A program made the translations under genes and the position numbers. Shown here one piece after another: positions 35,223-43,537 of a DNA stretch of 56,785 bases (positions are counted from its first letter, which is position 1; every line of letters starts with the position of its first letter). This stretch comes from Franzmannia pantelleriensis (GTDB lineage Bacteria; Pseudomonadota; Gammaproteobacteria; Pseudomonadales; Halomonadaceae), in contig NZ_FNGH01000001.1 in the NCBI RefSeq assembly GCF_900102875.1, forward strand, positions 95,873 through 152,657. The letters run 5' to 3'. The notes under the pieces are model-generated. The model was not told where the DNA came from. It made no database searches and saw only the letters and a program-made list of their open reading frames with translations.

Positions 35223-37187
35223 ATGATTCGACGAGGAAGGTGGCACCGCCAAGTGGCTGAGCTCAGCCGCACCAAGAAGCGCTTTATCATGATCGCGGCG
35301 GACCTTGTGGCGCTGCCGTTGGCGCTGTGGTCGGCCTATGCGCTGCGCTTTGCCGAGTGGTGGCCCGACCGCTATATCGATCCCTACTGGTGGCTGTTCT
35401 TCGTGACGCCGGTGGTGGGGGTGTACGTGTTTGCGCGGCTGGGGCTGTACCGTGCGGTGGTACGCTTCATGGGCCCCCAGGCGCTGTGGGCGGTGGTCAA
35501 GGGCTCCTGCCTGCTGGCGGTGCTGATGTGGGCAGCGGCCTACTTTTACCAGTGGCAGAACTTTCCGCGCTCGATCCCGGTCAATTTCGCCCTGGTCACG
35601 CTGGTCTATGTCGGTGGCACCCGGCTATTGGTGCGCACCTACTACCAGTGGCTGGTGCGCCACTACACCGAGAAGCAGGCGGTGGCGATCTACGGTGCCG
35701 GTGGCGCCGGGGCACAGCTGGCCCTGGCGCTCTCCAGCGGCCGCGAGTTCTATGTCGCGGCCTTCCTGGACGACGACCCGGCGCTGTGGGGCAGCACCAT
35801 CAAGGGCATCAAGGTCTACAACCCGGCCGAGTTCGACCCGCTGGTCGAGTCGCTCAAGATCGAGCGGGTGCTGCTGGCCATGCCCTCCGCCACCAAGGCG
35901 CAGCGCAAGCACGCCCTGGATCAACTCGCCGATGCCCCGGTGCATGTGCAAACCGTGCCCTCGATGCCGGAGATCGTTTCCGGCGAGGCCAGCCTCGACC
36001 AACTCCGCGAGGTCGACCTCGAAGACCTGTTGGGGCGCGACCCGGTACCGCCGAGAGAGGAGCTGCTGGACGCCAGCATTCGCCACAAGGTGGTGATGGT
36101 GACCGGGGCGGGTGGCTCCATCGGCAGCGAGCTGTGCCGCCAGATCATGCGCGGTGGGCCCAAGGCACTGGTGCTGTTCGAGCTCAGCGAGTTCAGCCTC
36201 TATAGCATCGACCAGGAGCTGGAACAGCTGAAGCAGGAGATGGGCGAAGACTTCACCATCTACCCCATGCTCGGTAGCGTGTGCCATCGCGAGCGCATCG
36301 AGGCGGTGATCCAGCACTACGGTGTACAGACGCTCTACCACGCCGCGGCCTATAAGCATGTGCCGCTGGTTGAACACAATATTCTCGAGGGCATACGCAA
36401 TAACGTGGTGGGCACCCAAGTGGTGGCCGAGAGTGCGGCCAGGCTGGGCGTTGAGCGCTGCATCCTGATCTCCACCGACAAGGCGGTGCGCCCCACCAAT
36501 GTGATGGGGGCCAGCAAGCGCATGGCCGAGCTGGTGCTGCAGGGCCTCGCGGAAACCACCAGCAGCACGGTGTTCTCGATGGTGCGCTTCGGTAACGTGC
36601 TGGGCTCGAGCGGCTCGGTGGTGCCGCTGTTCCGCCAGCAGATCCAGGCGGGCGGCCCGGTCACCGTGACCCATGCCGAGATCACCCGCTACTTCATGAC
36701 CATCCCCGAAGCCGCGCTGCTGGTGATCCAGGCCGGCTCAATGGCCGAGGGCGGTGACGTGTTCGTGCTCGACATGGGCGATGCGGTGAAGATCGTCGAC
36801 CTGGCGCGGCGCATGATCAAGCTCTCGGGGCTGGACGTGAAGGACGACAAGCACCCCGAAGGGGATATCGAGGTGGTGTTCAGCGGGCTGCGGCCGGGCG
36901 AGAAGCTCTACGAGGAACTGCTGATTGGCGATAACGTGGTGGGTACCGCTCACCCCAAGATCATGCGCGCTCAGGAGGAAAAGCTTACGCCCACCCAGCT
37001 GACCGGTTTGCTGGAGGAGATCGAAGAGGCCCAGCGGCAGATGAACTGCCACCAGGCCTGCGAGATTCTCAAGCGCGCGGTGAAGGGCTTCCAGTACGGC
37101 AACCCCGAGGTGGACCTGCTGTTGCCGGCCACCAAGCCCAAGGTGGCGCGCGCCGTGGCCGCGGAAAAGCCAGGGTCATTGCATTGA
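35223..37187 (+). CDS. UDP-GlcNAc 4,6-dehydratase, membrane type (WbpM/PglF-like)
   Basis: 654 residues. Four N-terminal membrane helices (to about 140), a first CoA-binding-like Rossmann domain (YGAGGAGAQLALAL), then the SDR dehydratase with TGAGGSIGSELCRQI near 294. The active-site region STDKAVRPTNVMGASKRMAE has Met in place of the usual Tyr, as in WbpM-type enzymes. It makes the UDP-4-keto-6-deoxy-HexNAc used by the WbpV-like enzyme. ATG at 35223 chosen over the TTG at 35214. Ends the main operon before a hairpin. Confidence 0.92.
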   Translation: MIRRGRWHRQVAELSRTKKRFIMIAADLVALPLALWSAYALRFAEWWPDRYIDPYWWLFFVTPVVGVYVFARLGLYRAVVRFMGPQALWAVVKGSCLLAVLMWAAAYFYQWQNFPRSIPVNFALVTLVYVGGTRLLVRTYYQWLVRHYTEKQAVAIYGAGGAGAQLALALSSGREFYVAAFLDDDPALWGSTIKGIKVYNPAEFDPLVESLKIERVLLAMPSATKAQRKHALDQLADAPVHVQTVPSMPEIVSGEASLDQLREVDLEDLLGRDPVPPREELLDASIRHKVVMVTGAGGSIGSELCRQIMRGGPKALVLFELSEFSLYSIDQELEQLKQEMGEDFTIYPMLGSVCHRERIEAVIQHYGVQTLYHAAAYKHVPLVEHNILEGIRNNVVGTQVVAESAARLGVERCILISTDKAVRPTNVMGASKRMAELVLQGLAETTSSTVFSMVRFGNVLGSSGSVVPLFRQQIQAGGPVTVTHAEITRYFMTIPEAALLVIQAGSMAEGGDVFVLDMGDAVKIVDLARRMIKLSGLDVKDDKHPEGDIEVVFSGLRPGEKLYEELLIGDNVVGTAHPKIMRAQEEKLTPTQLTGLLEEIEEAQRQMNCHQACEILKRAVKGFQYGNPEVDLLLPATKPKVARAVAAEKPGSLH

Positions 37188-37232
37188 TGGGTCCACGTTA
37201 AGCAGAAGTTTGATATCATTCTGCACGATCAA

Positions 37233-37255
37233 GCGGGCGCCCCTTGGGCGCCCGC
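37233..37255 (+). terminator. Hairpin after the WbpM-like gene
   Basis: GCGGGCGCCC and GGGCGCCCGC form a perfect 10-bp stem with a 3-nt loop, followed by TGCCGTTTG. With a weak T-run it may be only a partial terminator. It lies 27 nt before the GTG start of the ligase-like gene. Confidence 0.6.
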
Positions 37256-37281
37256 TGCCGTTTGTGAGGTAGAGTCCGGAC

Positions 37282-38592
37282 GTGGTAACCAAGTATATAC
37301 CCCAGGTGGCGCTGGGTGGCCCAAACCGCTGGGTGGGCTGGATAGCCATCCTCTGCTATGCCTTTTTCTGGCTGCTGAACCTGGATGTATCGCGCTCGGC
37401 GGAAGTCGTGGTGATGCTATGTTTCCTGGTGGCAGCATGGCGCGATCGCCCGTTGCTGCCTGAACAGCGCTGGCTGCTGTGGCTGTTGCTGGCGTTCGTT
37501 TTGCTGCAGCTAGTAGCCGCTTGGCGCGGCACGGCGCTGTTTCCGGAAACTGCCGACCATCAGTGGGACTTCAGCCGCTACTACCTGAAGCTGTTCCTTT
37601 GCATTGCCGTTGCCTGGTGGATCAAGGGGTCACTGCGTGCCGCCTTGGTGGTATGGGGCGTGACCCTGGCCGGCCTGCTGATAGCGCTGCTGTGGCATTC
37701 CGATGTGGCGCAGTGGAGCCGCGCACTGCAGGGGCGCCGGGTCGATTTTGGTTTCATGAATGCCCAGCACACCGCGATTTATTATGCGCTGCTGCTGATC
37801 GCTGCCGTGGCGCTCTGCATGTATTTCGCCTTTGCAGGCAAGCGGCGCTGGTGGGTATCGCTGCTGGTGCTGCCAGTAGTGCTGTTTGGCCTGGCCGGGA
37901 CGCTGGTTACCCAGACCCGCGGCGTGTGGGGCGGGTTGGTCCTCGCCACACTGACCGTGCTGCTGTATTGGCTGGTGGCCGAGATGAGGCGCGCGGGTAG
38001 CTGGCGAGGCCGGTGGGCGAGACTTGGAGGAGCTGGTGCGCTGCTGCTGGTAGTGGTCATTGCTCTGAGCCAGGCGTGGCCGACCGTGGAAAAGCGCATT
38101 GGCGCCGAGCAGCAGGAGATCCAGGCGTTCTTGCAGGGCAATCTGGATGCCATGGAAATGCGGAGCGTCGGAGTCCGAGCGCACACCTGGGTCTATGCCG
38201 TGGAACAGATTACCGAGCGGCCGCTGGTGGGCTGGGGGCCGGCCAGCCGTATTCCACTGATCGAGGAAGGCCCCTTTCCTGAAAACGTACAAACCCGTTT
38301 TGGGCACTTTCACAACAGCTACCTTGAAGTGCTACTGGCGTATGGGCTACTGGGTCTTGGCATGCTTGGGGTGCTGCTGGTTGCTGTTATCAAGGGGCTG
38401 CGGCAGTTGGCACGGCGTGGCCGCGAGGGGCTGTACCTTTCCGGGTCGTTGGCGGCATCCTTCCTGATGATGGCGGTGGCGAATCTTTTCGAGTCGTACC
38501 TGGTCTTCCGCACGGGGATCTATTTCTTCGTGCTGGCTGGCGGGGTCGGGTTGTCGTTCTTCATGTATCGCGATAACAAGCGGGCGGTTTGA
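37282..38592 (+). CDS. O-antigen ligase-like membrane protein (Wzy_C/WaaL family)
   Basis: 436 residues, about 10-12 membrane helices, and a large periplasmic loop near 280-350 containing FGHFHNSYLEVLLAYG, the His-bearing motif of the PF04932 O-antigen ligase family. It may attach polymer to lipid A-core or be a second polymerase. Start GTG. The stop overlaps the next ATG (TGATG), tying it to the GT8 gene, which favours an LPS-core role. Confidence 0.82.
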   Translation: MVTKYIPQVALGGPNRWVGWIAILCYAFFWLLNLDVSRSAEVVVMLCFLVAAWRDRPLLPEQRWLLWLLLAFVLLQLVAAWRGTALFPETADHQWDFSRYYLKLFLCIAVAWWIKGSLRAALVVWGVTLAGLLIALLWHSDVAQWSRALQGRRVDFGFMNAQHTAIYYALLLIAAVALCMYFAFAGKRRWWVSLLVLPVVLFGLAGTLVTQTRGVWGGLVLATLTVLLYWLVAEMRRAGSWRGRWARLGGAGALLLVVVIALSQAWPTVEKRIGAEQQEIQAFLQGNLDAMEMRSVGVRAHTWVYAVEQITERPLVGWGPASRIPLIEEGPFPENVQTRFGHFHNSYLEVLLAYGLLGLGMLGVLLVAVIKGLRQLARRGREGLYLSGSLAASFLMMAVANLFESYLVFRTGIYFFVLAGGVGLSFFMYRDNKRAV

Positions 38593-39500
38593 TGGTCGAT
38601 ATCGTTCTCTGCGCCGATGAGGCCTATATTCCCTATGCCGCCGTGGTCATGGCCTCGGCGGTGCAGGCGAGTGCTACTCCGCAGGCGCTGCGTTTTCATC
38701 TGTTGACCACGGGGATCTCCGAGGAGAGCGAGCGGCGACTACACGGCATGCTGGCGCCAAGCGGTGCGCAGCTCAATGTCGTGCCGGTGCAGGCGGATTT
38801 TGCTGCAGGCTTGGCGCTCGGCCGCTTCGGGGCGGCATCGCTGCTGCGCTTGATGATGCCGCGCTTCCTGCCCGAGGGGTGCCGGCGTGCGATCTACCTC
38901 GATTGCGACGTGATGGTGGTAGACGATCTGGCGACCCTGTGGGAGACCGACCTGGAGGGCCATGCGGTGGGGGCAGTGATGGACCTGTGCGGCCCCACGG
39001 TGGCTGAGTGGAAGCACGATTTTGCCAGCTACTTCAATTCCGGTGTGCTGCTGGTGGATCTGGAGCGCTGGCAGCGTGACGAGATAGAAGAGCAGGCCCT
39101 GGCGTTTTTGCGCCACCAACAGCAGCCGCTTGACTGCCCAGATCAGGATGCCTTGAACGACGCTATAGGCGATGCATGGGCACGACTGCATCCGCGCTGG
39201 AATTTTCAACCCACGGCGTACCCTTCGGTGGAGAAGCCATACCCGCACATGGGCGAGTTCAACCCCGGCTTGCGCGAGGCCATCGCCTCGCCGGCGGTGA
39301 TCCACTTCATCGGCCCGGTGAAGCCGTGGCATGCCATGAGCCCGCATCCGCTCAAGCATCTGTTTACCGATTGCTCACTGCTAACGCCCTGGCCCATCGA
39401 CGCCCGGGCCTTGCATCAGGCCTTGCCGCTCAAGAAGCGGCTGCGGCTCAAGGCCAAAGCCCATAAGCTGCGGAGAAGACGACAGATGTCTCGTATTTAA
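38592..39500 (+). CDS. Glycosyltransferase family 8
   Basis: 302 residues. GT-A retaining transferase with VDIVLCADEAYIPYAAVV at the N terminus and the metal-binding DxD in YLDCDVMVVDD near 99; the C-terminal HFIGPVKPW is the family's second metal site. GT8 members in Gram-negatives are LPS core galactosyl/glucosyltransferases. Placed with the ligase-like gene, it suggests core or polymer end modification. A very basic tail (KKRLRLKAKAHKLRRRRQ) may bind the membrane. Its stop codon overlaps that of the convergent gene. Confidence 0.88.
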   Translation: MVDIVLCADEAYIPYAAVVMASAVQASATPQALRFHLLTTGISEESERRLHGMLAPSGAQLNVVPVQADFAAGLALGRFGAASLLRLMMPRFLPEGCRRAIYLDCDVMVVDDLATLWETDLEGHAVGAVMDLCGPTVAEWKHDFASYFNSGVLLVDLERWQRDEIEEQALAFLRHQQQPLDCPDQDALNDAIGDAWARLHPRWNFQPTAYPSVEKPYPHMGEFNPGLREAIASPAVIHFIGPVKPWHAMSPHPLKHLFTDCSLLTPWPIDARALHQALPLKKRLRLKAKAHKLRRRRQMSRI

Positions 39501-40687
39501 GCGGCATTCGGCTCTATCAGCCTGAGGAAACGCGGGACCACGGCGTCTTCACTGAAGCGCTCGGCCCACTGGGGACGCACTGTCACCGGTTGGTCGAGCG
39601 CTTCTTGCATTTTGGCCGCGAGGTCTTGCGCATTAGGGGCTGCGATCAGGCGCGCCTGATCGTCGACCAGGACCTCGCGGATGCCGCCGGGAACGTCGGT
39701 GGCGATGCACTGGGTACCGAGGGCGAGGGACTCGATCAGTACCAGGCCGAGCCCTTCGAAGTTGGAGCTGAGCACCAGGGCGCTGGCCTTGGCCATCCAT
39801 GGGTAGGGGTTGGCCTTGCGGCCGAGAAACTGCACACGTTCCTCGAGGCCGAGGCGTTTGACCAGGGCATCCAGCTTGGCCTGTTCCGAGCCTTCGCCGA
39901 TGATCAGCAACGGGGTGTCCAGGCCATCTTCGACGGCCTTGTGGTATGCCTCGATCAGCAGGGTGGGGTTCTTCTCCGGGACCAGGCGCGCCACATGCAG
40001 TAGGAAGGGCGTGTCGGGTATGGGCTCATCGGCCTGTTCGCTCAGCGTGCGGACGCGCTCGAGGGGCACGGCGTTGTGGATGACCTCGCACCGCTCCAGC
40101 GCGATGTCGCGTGCTGCCAGGTGTTCCGACAGGCCATCGGCCAGGCCCTGCGATACGCAGATAACGCGCTTGGCATCGAAGAGCTTCCTGATCAGCCAGC
40201 GGGGTTGAGTCTGGCGACCTTCGTAGTCGCCCACCACGGCTTCTACCATCTGCCAGCAGCGTTTGTCATCGAACGGCCAGAGCAGTTCGAAGGCGCCTTG
40301 GCCGCGGATCAGGATCATGTCGAACGCGCCGTGGGCGGCTTCCTGTTCGGCCAAGAAGCGTTCGAACAGCGGCGTGACGGCAAGGCCCTGCCACACGAAC
40401 CCGGAGCCGGGTAGCACGGCCTTGAGCAGGGTGCGACCGACGAGGTGGAGCGCCAGGCCCTTGGGGGTCTTGCGCGCTTGCCGCTCGAATGGCTGGCAGT
40501 GCACCGTGACGCCGGGCGCGGGCGACTGTTGTGGCGTGTCCTTGAGCACCAGCAGGTGCACATCATGGTCGGCGTGATGCAGTGCATTGGCGAGCGTGAT
40601 GGTAGCCTGCTCGATACCGCCGAGTCCCAGGCGTCGGATGACGAGGAGAATTCGCTTACTGTCACTTGGCACGGGATGACGACTCAC
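39497..40687 (-). CDS. Glycosyltransferase family 4
   Basis: 396 residues, GT-B fold: RRLGLGGIEQATITLANAL, FLLHVARLVPEKNPTLLIEA and the donor site SNFEGLGLVLIESLALG with both acidic residues of EX7E (Glu...Glu). Similar to WaaG/RfaG-like and capsule transferases. GTG start; no in-frame ATG near the N terminus. It is transcribed towards the rest of the locus, alone, with the REPIN array behind its promoter region. Confidence 0.87.
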   Translation of the reverse strand: MSRHPVPSDSKRILLVIRRLGLGGIEQATITLANALHHADHDVHLLVLKDTPQQSPAPGVTVHCQPFERQARKTPKGLALHLVGRTLLKAVLPGSGFVWQGLAVTPLFERFLAEQEAAHGAFDMILIRGQGAFELLWPFDDKRCWQMVEAVVGDYEGRQTQPRWLIRKLFDAKRVICVSQGLADGLSEHLAARDIALERCEVIHNAVPLERVRTLSEQADEPIPDTPFLLHVARLVPEKNPTLLIEAYHKAVEDGLDTPLLIIGEGSEQAKLDALVKRLGLEERVQFLGRKANPYPWMAKASALVLSSNFEGLGLVLIESLALGTQCIATDVPGGIREVLVDDQARLIAAPNAQDLAAKMQEALDQPVTVRPQWAERFSEDAVVPRFLRLIEPNAA

Positions 40688-40890
40688 TGACGGCTACTGA
40701 AAACGCCGTGAATGATACCCGCCAGCCCTTAGTGAGTATATTGTTGTCGATCGATACACCTTCGACTGGGGGGGCGGTGTCAGTCATCGCGAGAATTCGC
40801 GTTGTGCATCCATTTGCTGTCGTACAAGCGCCAGGCCGGTGAGGGGGTAGCCCGCAACGGGATACGGTGAGGGCTTGGTGCTGAAGGTTA

Positions 40891-41298
40891 GGCAGCGCTG
40901 CGCGCTGCAATCGCGAGTGAAGTCGCTCCCACACTGGGAGCGGCGCCAAGGCCAATGTAGGAGAGACGTCAGTCTCGATGGGGTTGGGTTGTCTTGGCCT
41001 GGCAGCGCTGCGCGCTGCAATCGCGAATGAGGTCGCTCCCACACTGGGAGCGGCGCCAAGGCCAATGTAGGAGAGACGTTAGTCTCGATGGGGTTGGGTT
41101 GTCTTGGCCTGGCAGCGCTGCGCGCTGCAATCGCGAATGAGGTCGCTCCCACACTGGGAGCGGCGCCAAGGCCAATGTAGGAGAGACGTCAGTCTCGATG
41201 GGGTTGGGTTGTCTTGGCCTGGCAGCGCTGCGCGCTGCAATCGCGAATGAATTCGCTCCCACACTGGGCCGGCGCCAAGGCCAATGTAGGAGAGAGGG
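40891..41298. repeat. 110-bp tandem REPIN array A
   Basis: Four copies starting at 40891, 41001, 41111 and 41221, exactly 110 bp apart, the last cut short. Each copy holds an AGCGCTGCGCGCTGC stem, a GCGAATGAGGTCGC-type head, a GGCGCC centre, a GAGACGTCAGTCTC-type head and the linker GGTTGGGTTGTCTTGGCCT. Copies differ at only a few positions, indicating recent tandem duplication. Confidence 0.9.
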
Positions 41299-41304
41299 GC
41301 GCTA

Positions 41305-41360
41305 GGCTCAAGCGCCACCTGCAGTGGCTTGGCGCAGGCGTAAACTTGGAGCGGCTCAAC
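41305..41360 (+). pseudogene. rpn fragment left of the ccdAB insertion
   Basis: 56 bp matching the rpn coding sequence for LKRHLQWLGAGVNLE and the next few codons, ending in CTCAAC. It is cut by REP sequence on the left and by the ccdAB module on the right. The continuing sequence reappears at 41996. Confidence 0.8.
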
Positions 41361-41374
41361 GTTGAATCCTCTTG

Positions 41375-41394
41375 AATGCGCACGGTAATGCGCA
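41375..41394. promoter_or_regulatory. Direct repeats upstream of ccdA (candidate CcdAB operator)
   Basis: AATGCGCA occurs twice, 12 bp apart, each containing the palindrome TGCGCA. They lie 41 nt before the ccdA start, where CcdA-CcdB complexes usually bind to repress their own promoter. Binding is inferred. Confidence 0.4.
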
Positions 41395-41434
41395 TAAGCT
41401 GGAAAATGCATGTACCAGCCTATCGGAGGCTGCA

Positions 41435-41680
41435 ATGGCCGAACTCTACAACACAGCCGCACCCAAAAAAGCAGCAAACTTGTCAGTTAACAGTGACCTG
41501 CTTAGCAAAACCCGGGATCTGAACATTAACCTGTCAGCAACCCTGGAGCGAGCTCTGAAAGAAGAGCTTTGCAAACGCGAAGCGGCTCAATGGGTCGAAG
41601 AGAATCGCGCTGCAATCAGAAGCTACAATGAGTTTGTCGAGCAACATGGATGCTTCGGTGACGAATTCAGGGAGTTTTGA
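41435..41680 (+). CDS. ccdA: CcdA-type antitoxin
   Basis: 81 residues. N-terminal ribbon-helix-helix DNA-binding part (AANLSVNSDLLSKTRDLNIN) and an unstructured acidic C-terminal tail (NEFVEQHGCFGDEFREF) that wraps the toxin, as in F-plasmid CcdA. GGAGG with a 6-nt spacer supports this ATG. The stop overlaps the ccdB start (TGATG). It would neutralise CcdB and repress the operon. Confidence 0.9.
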   Translation: MAELYNTAAPKKAANLSVNSDLLSKTRDLNINLSATLERALKEELCKREAAQWVEENRAAIRSYNEFVEQHGCFGDEFREF

Positions 41681-41997
41681 TGGCGCAGTTCGATGTTTAC
41701 CCCAACCCAAGCAAAACCAGCAAAACTCAATATCCCTACCTCGTCGATATTCAAAGTGGCCTCCTGACAGATTTGGCAACTCGTATCGTTATTCCTCTGG
41801 GCAAATATGCAGCATTTGGGAGCCAGTCGATGCGAGGCCTCACGCCTGAGATATCGTTCGGCGAACAGCAACTGCTGTTAGTGACTCCTCAAATTTCATC
41901 GGTGCCAGAAAAACACCTTAAAAATCCCGTCGGCTCCCTTTCACATTTTAGGGATCAGATTGTTGCGGCACTGGATCTCGCGGTCACTGGCATTTAA
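41680..41997 (+). CDS. ccdB: CcdB-type gyrase-poison toxin
   Basis: 105 residues: AQFDVYPNPSKTSKTQYPYLVDIQS at the start, then RIVIPL and a C-terminal helix ending in VTGI, matching CcdB throughout. CcdB traps DNA gyrase on cut DNA. The final Gly-Ile of F-plasmid CcdB is kept, but the Trp before it is Thr here. Its TAA stop codon uses two bases of the rpn sequence that follows, so the module ends exactly at the insertion junction. Confidence 0.88.
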   Translation: MAQFDVYPNPSKTSKTQYPYLVDIQSGLLTDLATRIVIPLGKYAAFGSQSMRGLTPEISFGEQQLLLVTPQISSVPEKHLKNPVGSLSHFRDQIVAALDLAVTGI

Positions 41998-42202
41998 CAG
42001 TCTGGTAGAGGATAAAGATATGCTGGCAGAGAAACTCGAAAGCTGGGCGAAGAAGGAACGACTGGAAGGGCGCCAAGAAGGTCGTCAGGAGACGGCCCGC
42101 AACTTGATCGCCCGCACCGAGATGGACGATCAGATGATTGCCGAGATTTCCGGCCTACCGCGCGAGGTTATCGCCACACTGCGCGCCGAGAGCCAGCGCT
42201 GA
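41996..42202 (+). pseudogene. rpn fragment right of ccdAB, with intact short C-terminal frame
   Basis: Continues the broken rpn gene with AACAGTCTGGTAGAGGAT. From the ATG at 42020 (MLAEKLES), preceded by AGAGG and 8 nt, a frame of 60 codons runs to a natural stop. It keeps two EGRQ repeats; the end (TEMDDQMIAEISGLPREVIA) differs from the complete rpn gene, so it derives from another family member rather than a recent copy. The nuclease domain is gone. It may make an orphan RpnS-like protein. Confidence 0.75.
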
Positions 42203-42212
42203 GGCGTTAATC

Positions 42213-42670
42213 GGCAGCGCTGCGCACTGCAATCGCGAATGAATTCGCTCCCACACTGGGAGTGGCGCCACTGGCTAGTGTAGGAGCGACTTCAGTCGCG
42301 ATGGGGTTGACCAACAGTGCTGCGCGCTGCAATCGCGAATGGATTCGCTCCCACACTGGGAGTGGCGCCACTGGCTAATGTAGGAGCGACGTCAGTCGCG
42401 ATGGGGTTGGGTTGTCTTGGCCTGGCAGCGCTGCGCGCTGCAATCGCGAATGAATTCGCTCCTACACTGGGAGTGGCGCCAAGGCCAATGTAGGAGAGAC
42501 GTCAGTCGCGATGGGGTTGGGTTGTCTTGGCCTGGCAGCGCTACGCGCTGCATCGCGAATGAATTCGCTCCCACACTGGGAGTGGCGCCAAGGCCAATGT
42601 AGGAGAGACGTCAGTCTCGATGGGGTTGGGTTGTCTTGGCCTGGGCAGCGCTGCGCGCTGCATCGCATAT
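42213..42670. repeat. 110-bp tandem REPIN array B
   Basis: Five copies beginning near 42213, 42314, 42424, 42534 and 42643, with the same unit and linker as array A. Heads include GCGAAT/ATTCGC, GCGACT/AGTCGC and GAGACGTCAGTCTC. With array A it flanks the rpn-ccdAB segment on both sides. Confidence 0.9.
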
Positions 42671-42936
42671 GAATTCGCTCTTATACATTCTGAGTCTGGC
42701 TTGCTTGGCATGCTGACGTCGCTATCCGATAGGTCTGGGCGGGGTGGATTCACCATAATCTTGATGCTGATCAAGAAGTGGGTGGCAGCGCTCGGTTAGC
42801 CTCACGGGCACGAGGATAGCGCGTCGCCATGATCGCGGATCCTGGCCACCCATCCAGGCGGCACATAACAATATGGGCATGGCGTCGGGCGATTGCCCCT
42901 GCGCAGGGACATACCCCATCTTCCGAGATTGCCAGC

Positions 42937-43419
42937 ATGACCAATATCCAGACGCTTACCTTGCTTCCCCAGGACCAGTTAGCGCTGCTCAATAGCATTG
43001 AGGTCCAGGCTGTCCTGCGCTACCGCCGGCTTGCCCTGCGCTTCATCACGTTTAGCACCGTACTAAGCCGTCAAATGGCAGAGTATGGCATCGCCTGTGA
43101 ACAACGTATCACCTCACTGCGGGATGCTGCCGAGAGCCTGGGCCTCGGCGCCTGCGTGGGCGTGCTCGATGTACGCCGGCTCCAGGAGCCTGCTCAGGAG
43201 CCGAAGGACAGGTTCTTCATTATCGATCAGGCAATCGTTGACCAGGAGCTGCAGAGGGCACTGGCCACTGCCTTTGAAACGCACAGTGTTGCGAGACAGC
43301 TGCTGGGCGCCAACGGCACACCAGAGCTGGAGCGGCCGCTGTGGGAATACGCGCAGCACAAGCAGTTCGAAGTGAATGCGCTGATGCACTGCTGCACGAG
43401 GCAGTTGCAGCACGCTTGA
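42937..43419 (+). CDS. Helical protein of unknown function
   Basis: 160 residues from the ATG at 42937; upstream codons lack bias. The protein is predicted all-helical with two or three long amphipathic helices (LLNSIEVQAVLRYRRLALRF, FFIIDQAIVDQELQRALATA, WEYAQHKQFEVNALMHCC). A ferritin-like four-helix bundle is possible from the spaced Glu and His residues but not established. No signal peptide. A decayed, internally deleted copy lies about 1.7 kb downstream, so the gene has been duplicated. Neighbours give no functional clue. Confidence 0.6.
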   Translation: MTNIQTLTLLPQDQLALLNSIEVQAVLRYRRLALRFITFSTVLSRQMAEYGIACEQRITSLRDAAESLGLGACVGVLDVRRLQEPAQEPKDRFFIIDQAIVDQELQRALATAFETHSVARQLLGANGTPELERPLWEYAQHKQFEVNALMHCCTRQLQHA

Positions 43420-43422
43420 GAT

Positions 43423-43485
43423 AATCGCGACTGACGTTGCTCCCACAGGGGAGGTGGCGCCCTGCAAACGTAGGGGCGCCACGAT
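43423..43485. repeat. Decayed REPIN unit
   Basis: ATCGCGACTGACGTTGCTCCCACA followed by a GGCGCC centre and a CGTAGGGGCGCC arm: recognisable but with unpaired head positions, i.e. an old copy. Confidence 0.5.
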
Positions 43486-43537
43486 CAGGTCTCGACCTAT
43501 CTTCCTCTACTGGGTGGTCCAACGTGCTGCGGTTACG

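Noticed and set aside
41361-41995. Transposon or integron cassette carrying ccdAB
   Set aside because: No terminal inverted repeats, transposase, attC-like site or integrase is visible at the ends of the inserted segment.
40891-42670. Regular repeats resembling a CRISPR array
   Set aside because: The full 110-bp unit is repeated, with no unique spacers, and contains REP hairpins. No cas gene is in the window.
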